Source of the DNA: Deltaproteobacteria bacterium
GTDB taxonomy: Bacteria > Desulfobacterota > DSM-4660 > Desulfatiglandales > Desulfatiglandaceae
NCBI GenBank assembly: GCA_019307945.1
Contig: JAFDIS010000097.1
Coordinates: 1 to 33,501, forward strand
DNA length: 33,501 nt
Reading direction: 5' to 3'
Shown: positions 7,550 through 14,946 of the stretch, piece after piece
Position numbering within the stretch: position 1 is the first letter of the stretch
Layout of the letters: each line of letters opens with the position of its first letter
The notes under the pieces: model-generated
Told to the model about the DNA's origin: nothing
The model's database searches: none
Seen by the model: only the letters and a program-made list of their open reading frames with translations
Position numbers and translations under genes: made by a program

Positions 7550-7987
7550 TCAGGCCTTGGCCTTTTCCTCTTCGGCCCGTTTGATCTCGGCCTCTATGAA
7601 GTCGACCACCGCCTCGCCGTGGATCAGGTTCTCGAGTTCCTCTTCCAGATCACTGGCGTCAATTACCAGGATCCAGCCTTCGCCGTATGGATCGGTATTG
7701 ATGAGGCTCGTGTCTTCCTCCAGCTCCTCGTTGACTTCCACGATTTCACCCGACACCGGCGCCACTATCTTGCCTATCCACTTCCGGGACTGAATCTTGC
7801 CGCAGACCTCTCCCTGTTCCACCTCATCTTCTTCCTCCGGCAGGTCGATGAATACAATGTCCCCGGCCTCTTTCTGAAAAAAATCGCTCATCCCCACCGT
7901 GACCCTGGAGCCGTCGACCCGAGCCCAGCAGTGGTCCTTGTTGTAGTAGAGCTCATCGGGCATGTCGTAGCCTTTGATTTCCGCCAT
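7550..7987 (-). CDS. GcvH-like lipoyl carrier protein
   Basis: The product has 145 residues from the ATG at 7987, preceded by AGGAGG at nine bases. The fold follows glycine cleavage H protein: ELYYNKDHCWARV, DIVFIDLPE, APVSGEIVEVN and DPYGEGWI. The lipoyl lysine is K69 in QSRKW; its spacing to APVSG equals that in GcvH, whose usual motif is ESVK. The C-terminus is a highly charged Glu/Lys tail longer than usual. No gcvT or gcvP is in the window, and the neighbours are a lipoate ligase and a radical-SAM enzyme, so it may serve as a dedicated lipoyl carrier. It could still function in glycine cleavage if gcvTP lie elsewhere. Confidence 0.85.
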   Translation of the reverse strand: MAEIKGYDMPDELYYNKDHCWARVDGSRVTVGMSDFFQKEAGDIVFIDLPEEEDEVEQGEVCGKIQSRKWIGKIVAPVSGEIVEVNEELEEDTSLINTDPYGEGWILVIDASDLEEELENLIHGEAVVDFIEAEIKRAEEEKAKA

Positions 7988-8081
7988 CGCAATGAACCTC
8001 CTTCTTGGACTAAGTGTGGTTTCAACCCAAAGCGCCCCCCTGATTTTCGCAGGCCGGAATCCCCGGGGCGTCATGAGCGCA

Positions 8082-9401
8082 TCACTGCTGCTCTTTCTTG
8101 AAGCGGACCTCCACGGCGCGGGCGTGCATGGGAAGACCCTCCGCCTCGGCCAGGGTCACCACCGTGTCCCGCAGGCCCTCGAGACCCTCCTTGCTCAGGT
8201 ACTGGAAGGTGGGTCTTTTCAGGAAATCGTCCGTGGAAAGCCCGGAAAACATCCTGGCACACTGCCCGGTGGGCAGTACATGGTTGGTCCCGCTGGCATA
8301 GTCCCCAACGGGAATCGGCGCATAAGGCCCCAGAAAGATGGAGCCTGCGTGCCGGATGCTGTTCAGGACGATAAATGGATCCTCCATGATGATCTGGAGG
8401 TGCTCGGGCGCATAGGCGTTGGCAAATTCCACCGCCTCCTCCTGGTCCGCGGCTATGAGGATCCTGGAGTGCCTCTTGAGGGATTCTTCGAAGATCTCCT
8501 TCCTGGGCAGTGCATCGTATTGCGCCTCCACGGCGCGGCAGACCTCTTCGGCCAAGGAGGCCGAAGTGCTGACCAGCAGGGCGGCCGAGTCGGGGTCGTG
8601 CTCCAGTTGGGCCAGGAAGTCGGCCGCGATCCATTCCGCATTCGCGGTATGATCCGCAAGGATCAGGGCCTCACTGGGCCCGGCGGGCGAGTCGATGTCC
8701 ACCTGCCCGAAGACCACCATCTTGGCCGCTGTGACATACTTGTTGCCGGGGCCCACGATTTTGTCCACCCGGGGCATGGTTTGGGTTCCGTAGGCGAGGC
8801 CTGCGATTCCCCAGGGACCTCCGGCCTTGAAGATTCGATCGCACCCGGCGATGTCCGAGGCAACCAGAGTATAGGGGTTGACCTCCATGCCCGGACCGGG
8901 CGGGGTCGTGGCCACCACCTCCGCTACCCCGGCCACGCGCGCTGGGATCACGGTCATGAGAATTGTGCTGGGGTAGGCGGCCCGACCGCCGGGGACGTAA
9001 CAACCAACGCGGTCCAGGGGCCTGGTGATTCGCCCTGCAAGGACCCCCTTGCTCACTTCCACGGACCACATTTGGCGTCCGAGTTGCGCCTCATGAAATG
9101 ACTTGATGTGGCCCGCGGCCACCTTGAGGGCCTCCACCACGCCGTCTTCGACCTTTTCGTAGGCCGCCCCGATCTCATCGGGGCTCACCACCAGGTCCGC
9201 GGCCGTGGTGTACTCGCGGTATTCACGGTTGGATTCCACCAGGGCCTGGTCTCCACGCTCCCTCACGTCCATGACGAGACTCCTCACATACTCGTACAGC
9301 GAGGAGATATCCTCCATGGAGCGACCCATGATGGCCCTGCGGTCCGATTCCGATAGATCGGCAAGCTTTTCAGGTATCATCCTCATATCAGACAAAAACA
9401 C
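8082..9401 (-). CDS. hisD: Histidinol dehydrogenase
   Basis: The product has 439 residues, full length. It catalyses the last two oxidations of histidine biosynthesis, L-histidinol to L-histidine with NAD+. The zinc and catalytic residues of the family are in place: [12 protein letters not shown] (Gln and His), AYAPEHLQI (Glu-His catalytic pair), [10 protein letters not shown] (Asp) and MHARAVEVR (His). [17 protein letters not shown] and [20 protein letters not shown] are also typical. The frame opens with GTG at 9401; ATGs at 9386 and 9380 are alternatives. No other his gene is here; the gene sits 27 bases after a Nudix gene and 94 bases before the GcvH-like gene. HpsN-type sulfopropanediol dehydrogenases are homologous, but nothing suggests that role. 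Confidence 0.93.
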   Translation of the reverse strand: MFLSDMRMIPEKLADLSESDRRAIMGRSMEDISSLYEYVRSLVMDVRERGDQALVESNREYREYTTAADLVVSPDEIGAAYEKVEDGVVEALKVAAGHIKSFHEAQLGRQMWSVEVSKGVLAGRITRPLDRVGCYVPGGRAAYPSTILMTVIPARVAGVAEVVATTPPGPGMEVNPYTLVASDIAGCDRIFKAGGPWGIAGLAYGTQTMPRVDKIVGPGNKYVTAAKMVVFGQVDIDSPAGPSEALILADHTANAEWIAADFLAQLEHDPDSAALLVSTSASLAEEVCRAVEAQYDALPRKEIFEESLKRHSRILIAADQEEAVEFANAYAPEHLQIIMEDPFIVLNSIRHAGSIFLGPYAPIPVGDYASGTNHVLPTGQCARMFSGLSTDDFLKRPTFQYLSKEGLEGLRDTVVTLAEAEGLPMHARAVEVRFKKEQQ

Positions 9402-9428
9402 CTCACCAATAATACGAAACGCCCGGGC

Positions 9429-9950
9429 TCAGTTCACACGCTTTCGGTCCCAGTAATCGCGCAGGGCGTCAACGGTGCTGGGGAAGGCCAGTCGATCCCA
9501 CGGGATTTCCCGCTCGCCGAACCAGCGGGCCTCCAGGGTTTCGTCCGCAGCGCGTAGGGTTCCGGAAAGGTGTCGTGCTATGTAGACCACCACCACGGCC
9601 GTTTTTCCCGGGTAGGAATAGACTCCGAGAAGCCGTGAGATCTCGATGCGAATCCCGCACTCTTCCAGCGTCTCCCGCAAGGCCGCGGAAGAGACCACCT
9701 CGCCCCGGTCCACGTAACCTCCGGGCATGACCCATTTGCCTTTCTGGGGATCGATGGCCCGCCTCAACAGCGCCACGCACCCGTCCCGCTCAACCAGGGC
9801 GCAGGCCACCACTTTGGGGTCCATATAAAAGACGAACTCGCAGGCCGTGCATACGAGCCTGGGAGGTTCGTTCTTCTTAACAGTGGAGGAGACCAGTTTC
9901 TGACCGCAGACGGGGCAGAAACGAAACTCCGGTTCGTGATGATGCGCCAT
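9429..9950 (-). CDS. Nudix hydrolase with N-terminal zinc ribbon
   Basis: The product has 173 residues from the ATG at 9950. A two-CxxC zinc ribbon, CPVCG and CTAC (residues about 12-37), precedes the Nudix domain. The Nudix box is complete: GGYVDRGEVVSSAALRETLE followed by ECGI fits GX5EX7REUXEEXGU. Such ribbon-bearing Nudix proteins hydrolyse dinucleotides or nucleoside diphosphate derivatives (NudC and ADP-ribose pyrophosphatase types); the substrate cannot be told. The frame stays open upstream into the ChaN-like gene, but only from this ATG does the sequence resemble the family. It is followed closely by hisD on the same strand. Confidence 0.88.
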   Translation of the reverse strand: MAHHHEPEFRFCPVCGQKLVSSTVKKNEPPRLVCTACEFVFYMDPKVVACALVERDGCVALLRRAIDPQKGKWVMPGGYVDRGEVVSSAALRETLEECGIRIEISRLLGVYSYPGKTAVVVVYIARHLSGTLRAADETLEARWFGEREIPWDRLAFPSTVDALRDYWDRKRVN

Positions 9951-10017
9951 ATGAGGTCCGCCGGCCAAGTGTGTCCCCTCCCCGGGGGGGGGACGCCCGG
10001 TCACTTCTCTACTCTCC

Positions 10018-11070
10018 TTATTCCGCCTGCTCCGGCCCTGGGACCTTCCTGCGAGGGCGCACAGGGTGTCCCAGTCGGTGTCCCCCCGTGAGCCAGACAT
10101 AATCCGCGCTTTGCTTCTCCAGCTCCCCACGTCCCGCGGCCGGGTAGAGCAGGATGGTGGCCATGTCCGTTGGCAGGCGTCTGGCCACCCGGTCCGGAAT
10201 CCCGAAGCCGTGGATGATGTGCCCGTTCCCGCACAATACCACTGTTTTCGGGCCCCCATGTCTCAAGGACTCGGCGATGTTGGAGGCCATGGTCTCCTCC
10301 CACACGCACTGGGCCTGGTAGAAGAACTCAAACTCCTTGAGGTCCCGGTGGGTGTGAGATTCAAACACCCGGCGCACGAACCGGCGGTGCCTTTGGTTGC
10401 CGAGGTCGATGTCCCGGGCGATCAGGGCCCGTTCGGAGGCGCTGAGGGCTTCAAGGCCCCTCCTTGCCACCTTCCTCACCACGGAGCCTGGCGCGTTCAC
10501 CGCCAGGAGCCTGGCTCCCTGATTCCTGGTCTGAAGAACCAGGGGCCGGTAGAGACTATAATCGTAGGACCAACTCTTTTCCCAGTCCACGGCCTGCAGA
10601 AAGGCCTTCTCGTCGAGTTCGCCCTCCATGTAGCGGTCCACCACCACCTGGTGGATCCGCTGGAAAAACTCCATGGCCACTGCGTCGAACCCCCGACGCG
10701 CCATCAGGGCCTGGAGGATCTGTACCTGGACCAGGTGGTGCTCGGGGTCGTCATGGATCTCGCCGACGAAGACGAGACGCTTTGCCCCGACCTCCTTTAT
10801 CAACTGGTCGAAGGTCAGTTCCCTGCCGGAGCTCAAATGGATGATTCTTCCGCCCCGCTCCACCCTCCCCATAGAGAGGGGCGGGGCCTTGAAAGGGCCC
10901 CTGCTCGAACATCCGCCCGAAAACGCCGCAATCAGACACGCCGGAAGCAACCCGTAGAAAATCAAACCCAAATTGATCGTTTTCAATTTGGCAAGAATCG
11001 CAATTATGCTTGAATATGCTGCTGTAGGGGTAAAGTTGACCTCTTTCAACGGCTCAGCCACGGGATGCAC
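10018..11070 (-). CDS. ChaN-like (DUF399) lipoprotein, haem-binding family
   Basis: The product has up to 350 residues. FVGEIHDDPEHHLVQVQ, AMEFFQRIHQ, DYSLYRPLVL and VLCGNGHIIHGFGIP are hallmarks of the ChaN/DUF399 family of TIKI-like fold, whose characterised member binds haem on the outer membrane. A hydrophobic stretch, NLGLIFYGLLPACLIAAF, ends at SGGCSS, a likely lipobox cysteine near residue 54. This makes it a probable lipoprotein. The only regular start is the GTG at 11070, which gives a long leader before the signal; a TTG at 10986 would give a normal-length signal but has no ribosome-binding site. It heads the minus-strand run and diverges from the GNAT gene. The exact function is unknown. 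Confidence 0.8.
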   Translation of the reverse strand: MHPVAEPLKEVNFTPTAAYSSIIAILAKLKTINLGLIFYGLLPACLIAAFSGGCSSRGPFKAPPLSMGRVERGGRIIHLSSGRELTFDQLIKEVGAKRLVFVGEIHDDPEHHLVQVQILQALMARRGFDAVAMEFFQRIHQVVVDRYMEGELDEKAFLQAVDWEKSWSYDYSLYRPLVLQTRNQGARLLAVNAPGSVVRKVARRGLEALSASERALIARDIDLGNQRHRRFVRRVFESHTHRDLKEFEFFYQAQCVWEETMASNIAESLRHGGPKTVVLCGNGHIIHGFGIPDRVARRLPTDMATILLYPAAGRGELEKQSADYVWLTGGHRLGHPVRPRRKVPGPEQAE

Positions 11071-11251
11071 GCCTTCACTTCCGGACGCCTTGCTTGTGCG
11101 GCAAACTCGAAAATCGCTCGATTTAGGTCAAAGCCTTTCGACGCACACCGTTCTCCCTACAACGCCGTGCCCCGGGCGAGGCCCTTGACTGCCCCATACC
11201 TATCATTTACCCTCCCCATATGCAAGTCCATTACCCCCCGGAGAGTGGGGG

Positions 11252-11851
11252 GTGTTCGGAGGTCGGATGCGACATCGCAGGGATATCCGAAAGGCCCTTG
11301 GGGGTTACCCCAAGGAAATAATCCTGAACGACGGCACAGGGGTCACTATCAGGCCCGTGACAGGGGGGGACGCCCGGTCCCTGCACGACTTTTTCATGCG
11401 CCTGACCGAAGACGACCGCTGGTTCCTGAATCATGACGTAAGAGACCTGGAACTGATCCACGGGTGGGTGGCGGAGCAGGATCCCGATCGCGTGCTTTCC
11501 GTTGTGGCACTTTTGCAAGGGCGGATCATCGCCAATGCGGTGCTGATGTTGAAGGTCTACGGCGCGAAGAGCCATATCGGGAAAGTACGAATCTGCGTGG
11601 ATCCGGGCTACCGGGAACGCAGGCTCGGAACCTGGATGCTCCTGGACCTCCATAACCTTGGAATGGACCTCGGTCTCAAGCGGCTGACCATGCAACTGGT
11701 CAGAGACAGGGATGTCTCCCTGATCGGCGCGGTGGGCAGACTCGATTTCCGGCAGGTGGCCGTCCTGGAAAATTATGTGCTGGACCGGCAGGGCATCGCC
11801 CACGATCTGGTGATCATGACCAAGACCCTTCCCGAGGGACCCGTGCGCTGA
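11252..11851 (+). CDS. GNAT-family N-acetyltransferase
   Basis: The product has 199 residues. After an N-terminal stretch the GNAT core begins at about GTGVTIRPVTGGDARSLHDF and includes IGKVRICVDPGYRERRLGTW, where the Q/RxxGxG/A acetyl-CoA loop is present in the looser form RERRLGTW. The substrate is unknown. A GTG at 11252 and an ATG at 11267 are both possible; GGAGG lies four bases before the ATG, while GGAG lies eight bases before the GTG. The TGA stop is followed directly by the uvrC ATG with no gap, so the two are probably translated together. A homologue fused to acyl-CoA synthetase-type (Pat) proteins exists, but here it stands alone. Confidence 0.8.
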   Translation: MFGGRMRHRRDIRKALGGYPKEIILNDGTGVTIRPVTGGDARSLHDFFMRLTEDDRWFLNHDVRDLELIHGWVAEQDPDRVLSVVALLQGRIIANAVLMLKVYGAKSHIGKVRICVDPGYRERRLGTWMLLDLHNLGMDLGLKRLTMQLVRDRDVSLIGAVGRLDFRQVAVLENYVLDRQGIAHDLVIMTKTLPEGPVR

Positions 11852-13696
11852 ATGAAACCATCGTCCAGCTCCCAAATCGCCCTGGATGCGGAAAGACTCC
11901 GGCGGATCCTTCCGGCTCGGCCGGGTGTCTACATGTTCAAGGACGAGGGGGGCCGTGTCCTCTACGTAGGCAAGGCAAAGGATCTCAGGAAACGAGTCAT
12001 CTCCTATTTCAGGGGCACGGGGGATCCCTCGCGAAAGACCGCCCGAATGCTCAAGAACGCCTCGGGGCTCGATTACCTGATCACTGAAAACGAGCACGAG
12101 GCCTTCATCCTCGAAAGCAATCTCATCAAGAAGCATCTGCCCCGCTACAACATCATCCTGCGGGACGACAAACAATATCCCTGCCTGCGGCTTGACATGC
12201 GGGAGCCCTATCCGAAGCTGAGTATCGCAAGAAGAATGAAGAAGGACGGTGCCCTTTATTTCGGGCCCTTCTCATCGGCGGGATCCGTGCGCAGGACCCT
12301 CAAGGTGATCGAGCGGGTCTTTCAGATTCGAAAATGCAAAACCAGGGGTCTTCCCGCCCGCAAGCGTCCCTGCCTGAACCACCAGATGGGGCAATGCCTG
12401 GGACCCTGTACTGAGAACGTCCCCCCGGAACGCTATCGCGCGGTGCTGCGGCAGGTGCGACTGTTCCTGGAGGGGAGGAGCGGAGAATTGATCGGGTCCT
12501 TGAGACAGGAAATGGCGCGCGCCTCGGGACAGCTCGACTTTGAGCGGGCCGCGCGGCTCAGGGACCAGATCCGTGCCCTGGAGCGGACCGTGGCGGGCCA
12601 GCGGGTGGTCTCTCCCCGGATGAAGGATCAGGACGTGGTGGGCCTGGCGGGGGGGGATAGAGTCGTCCTGGTGGTAGTCCTCTTTGTTCGAAACGGCTGC
12701 CTCGTGGGGAGCCGAGAATACCGGTTCCGTAACCCTCAGGGAGAGACCGTGGAGGTCCTCGAAGCCTTTCTGAAGCAGTACTATGCCCGGGAGGAGTTCA
12801 TCCCCTCCGAGGTCCTGATCCCCGAGACCGTCCAGGAACAGGATGCACTGTCGGCCTGGCTTTCGCAAAGGGCGGGAAGGCGGGTGACATTGCACCGCCC
12901 GTTGCGGGGGGAGAAGCGGAAACTGCTGGAGATGGCTCGCTCCAACGCGGAGGACGCCCTGAAAAGGCATCAGGGATTGCTGGGGGAAGATCTCATGGAG
13001 GCGGCGCGGGCGGTACTTGGTCTCCAGGCCCGGCCGAGGGAAATGGAAGGCCTGGACATCAGCAATTTACAGGGAAGCCAGGCGGTGGGCAGTGTCGTTT
13101 CTTTCACCGAGGGTCTTCCCCGCAAGGCCGGCTACCGTAGTTACCGGATCCGCGCCGTGGAGGGCATCGACGACTACGGGATGATGGCGGAGCTGATGGA
13201 GAGGCGGCTGAAGAGGGGTGGGCTTCCGGACCTGTTCGTGGTGGACGGAGGAAAGGGCCACCTTCATGCGGTCAAACGTGTGCTGGACCGAAAGCTCGGC
13301 AAGGCGGCCCCTGCCGTAGTCTCCCTGGCCAAGGCGGACGAGGCGCGCGGGGAGCAGGAGGACAAGATCTATGTCCCGGGCAGGAAAAATCCCCTCTCCC
13401 TCCGCTCGGGTCACCCGGTGCTCCTGCTGCTCATGCGGATCCGGGACGAGGCGCACCGCCGCGCGATAACCCACCACCGAAAGCTCCGGAGCGGCCGCGT
13501 GCGGGCCTCGGTCCTGGACGGGATTCCCGGAGTCGGTCCCAGGCGGAAAAAGGCCCTCCTGTCCTTTTTCAAGAATGTGGATGCACTGGTCGATGCAACT
13601 CCTGAGGACCTGGCCCGTGTACCCGGGATCGACAGAGCCCTTGCCCGGCGGATCGCGGAGGGCCTGAAGGGAGAGGTTTCACGGCAAGAAGGTTGA
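11852..13696 (+). CDS. uvrC: Excinuclease ABC subunit C
   Basis: The product has 614 residues, as expected for UvrC, which makes both incisions in nucleotide excision repair once UvrB is loaded on the lesion. The GIY-YIG nuclease domain comes first (RPGVYMFKDEGGRVLYVGKA, about 24-43). A UVR motif that contacts UvrB follows at about 225-245 (LDFERAARLRDQIRALE). The RNase H-like second nuclease includes LDISNLQGSQAVGS and FVVDGGKGHL, and two helix-hairpin-helix motifs end the chain (GIPGVGPRRKKALLSFF and RVPGIDRALARRIAEGL). There is a four-cysteine patch at CKTRGLPARKRPCLNHQMGQ and CLGPC. Its ATG abuts the stop of the GNAT gene. Confidence 0.97.
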   Translation: MKPSSSSQIALDAERLRRILPARPGVYMFKDEGGRVLYVGKAKDLRKRVISYFRGTGDPSRKTARMLKNASGLDYLITENEHEAFILESNLIKKHLPRYNIILRDDKQYPCLRLDMREPYPKLSIARRMKKDGALYFGPFSSAGSVRRTLKVIERVFQIRKCKTRGLPARKRPCLNHQMGQCLGPCTENVPPERYRAVLRQVRLFLEGRSGELIGSLRQEMARASGQLDFERAARLRDQIRALERTVAGQRVVSPRMKDQDVVGLAGGDRVVLVVVLFVRNGCLVGSREYRFRNPQGETVEVLEAFLKQYYAREEFIPSEVLIPETVQEQDALSAWLSQRAGRRVTLHRPLRGEKRKLLEMARSNAEDALKRHQGLLGEDLMEAARAVLGLQARPREMEGLDISNLQGSQAVGSVVSFTEGLPRKAGYRSYRIRAVEGIDDYGMMAELMERRLKRGGLPDLFVVDGGKGHLHAVKRVLDRKLGKAAPAVVSLAKADEARGEQEDKIYVPGRKNPLSLRSGHPVLLLLMRIRDEAHRRAITHHRKLRSGRVRASVLDGIPGVGPRRKKALLSFFKNVDALVDATPEDLARVPGIDRALARRIAEGLKGEVSRQEG

Positions 13697-13855
13697 CACG
13701 AGGCCACCATCTATGGTAGAGAACCCACAACCAGCGGTACGGGAAATAGTATAAGCTGTTGAAAATTCCTTACAATCTGGTTCTCAGCTTCCAGTTTCAT
13801 CGGATCTGGGTCCCTTCCTTGGCTCCGTGACCACGGGTTTGAAAAAGGGCGTGTC

Positions 13856-14764
13856 TTGGCCTTGAAAAAAATTACCATAGTCCTGGTTCCGGAAGGTACG
13901 AATCGCATCAAGCAGTTGAGGATCCCGCGGATTTTTCTTGTTTTTGTCGCGCTTTTTGCGGTTGCCTCCATGGCCTTCACGGGCTTTCTCGTCAGGGATT
14001 ACCTATCTCTCAAAGCAAAGGAACCCGTCCTCGCGCGCCTGCAAAAGGAAAACGAGCAACAACGACGGCAGTTCTTACACCTGGCAGCCCGGATCGATCG
14101 GATGTCCAGGAAGATGACCCAACTCAAGGCGCTGGATCATAAGCTCAAGGTAATGGTGAACCTGGAGACGAGCGAGGATGAAGGCGAGGTTCGGGGCGTG
14201 GGAGGCTACAGCCCGGATTTGGCTCTTACTGACCCGGAGGCCGATGGTGCCCGCAAGAGGCTGGTACGGCTCATGCACAAGAACCTGGACGATCTGGACA
14301 GCCGGATCGCTCTGGGCAAGCAAGACAAAACGGAACTTTACAAGTTCCTGGAAAATCAGAAGACGTTGCTCGCCAGCACGCCGTCCATCTGGCCCACCAG
14401 GGGGTGGCTCAGTTCCCGGTTCGGATATCGCATCTCCCCTTTCACGGGTGAGAGGGAGTTTCATCGGGGTATTGATATCTCCACGCGGCTAAACGCGCCC
14501 ATCGTGGCACCGGCCGACGGGATCGTGGCTGCGAATGAGCGCCTCTACGGGTACGGGAGGACCCTGACCATCAAACACGGTCACGGCATCGTGACGCGCT
14601 ACGCCCACCTTCAGAAATCCCTTGTGAAAAAAGGCCAGTACGTCAAGAGAGGAGAGACCATCGCCCTGGTGGGGAACACGGGAAGATCCACGGGACCCCA
14701 TCTGCACTACGAGGTGCACGTGAACGGTATAGCGGTGGATCCTCAACGATACATCCTCAATTAG
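13856..14764 (+). CDS. Membrane-anchored M23 (LytM) peptidase
   Basis: The product has 302 residues from a TTG start (a second in-frame TTG is at 13862). It has one membrane helix at about 24-46, a coiled-coil region at about 55-105 (KENEQQRRQFLHLAARIDRM), then a LytM domain. Zinc ligands are present: H203 and D207 in HRGIDIS, and the HLH pair at 282-284. It could therefore cut peptidoglycan cross-bridges, or act as an amidase activator of the NlpD/EnvC type, although intact ligands favour real peptidase activity. It is anchored in the inner membrane facing the periplasm. It precedes secA by 182 bases. No clear promoter or terminator was found around it. Confidence 0.9.
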   Translation: MALKKITIVLVPEGTNRIKQLRIPRIFLVFVALFAVASMAFTGFLVRDYLSLKAKEPVLARLQKENEQQRRQFLHLAARIDRMSRKMTQLKALDHKLKVMVNLETSEDEGEVRGVGGYSPDLALTDPEADGARKRLVRLMHKNLDDLDSRIALGKQDKTELYKFLENQKTLLASTPSIWPTRGWLSSRFGYRISPFTGEREFHRGIDISTRLNAPIVAPADGIVAANERLYGYGRTLTIKHGHGIVTRYAHLQKSLVKKGQYVKRGETIALVGNTGRSTGPHLHYEVHVNGIAVDPQRYILN

Positions 14765-14946
14765 CCCCCGCCTGCACCCGCCGATACGGCTCTGCCGGCT
14801 CCTGCCGGTGGATATGGACTTGATTTTTGCTGCCCGAACTATTTAAATAATTTATTTGTATCCAATTTTTTCATTCGCCCCGGTCGATGCACGGCGACGG
14901 GGGCCGATCGCATGGGAGTGTACCCTCCCGTGTCCGGTGAAGAGAC

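Noticed and set aside
10066-11013. Plus-strand frame antisense to the ChaN-like gene
   Set aside because: Composition is rich in Pro, Gly and His as expected of a shadow frame; the opposite strand has clear DUF399 motifs.
11185-11213. TTGACT with TACCCT 17 bases downstream as the GNAT-uvrC promoter
   Set aside because: The -10 element matches only three bases of the consensus; too weak to list.
14780-14840. CCGGC-TCCT-GCCGG hairpin after the M23 peptidase as a terminator
   Set aside because: The stem has only five pairs and the T run is remote and interrupted.
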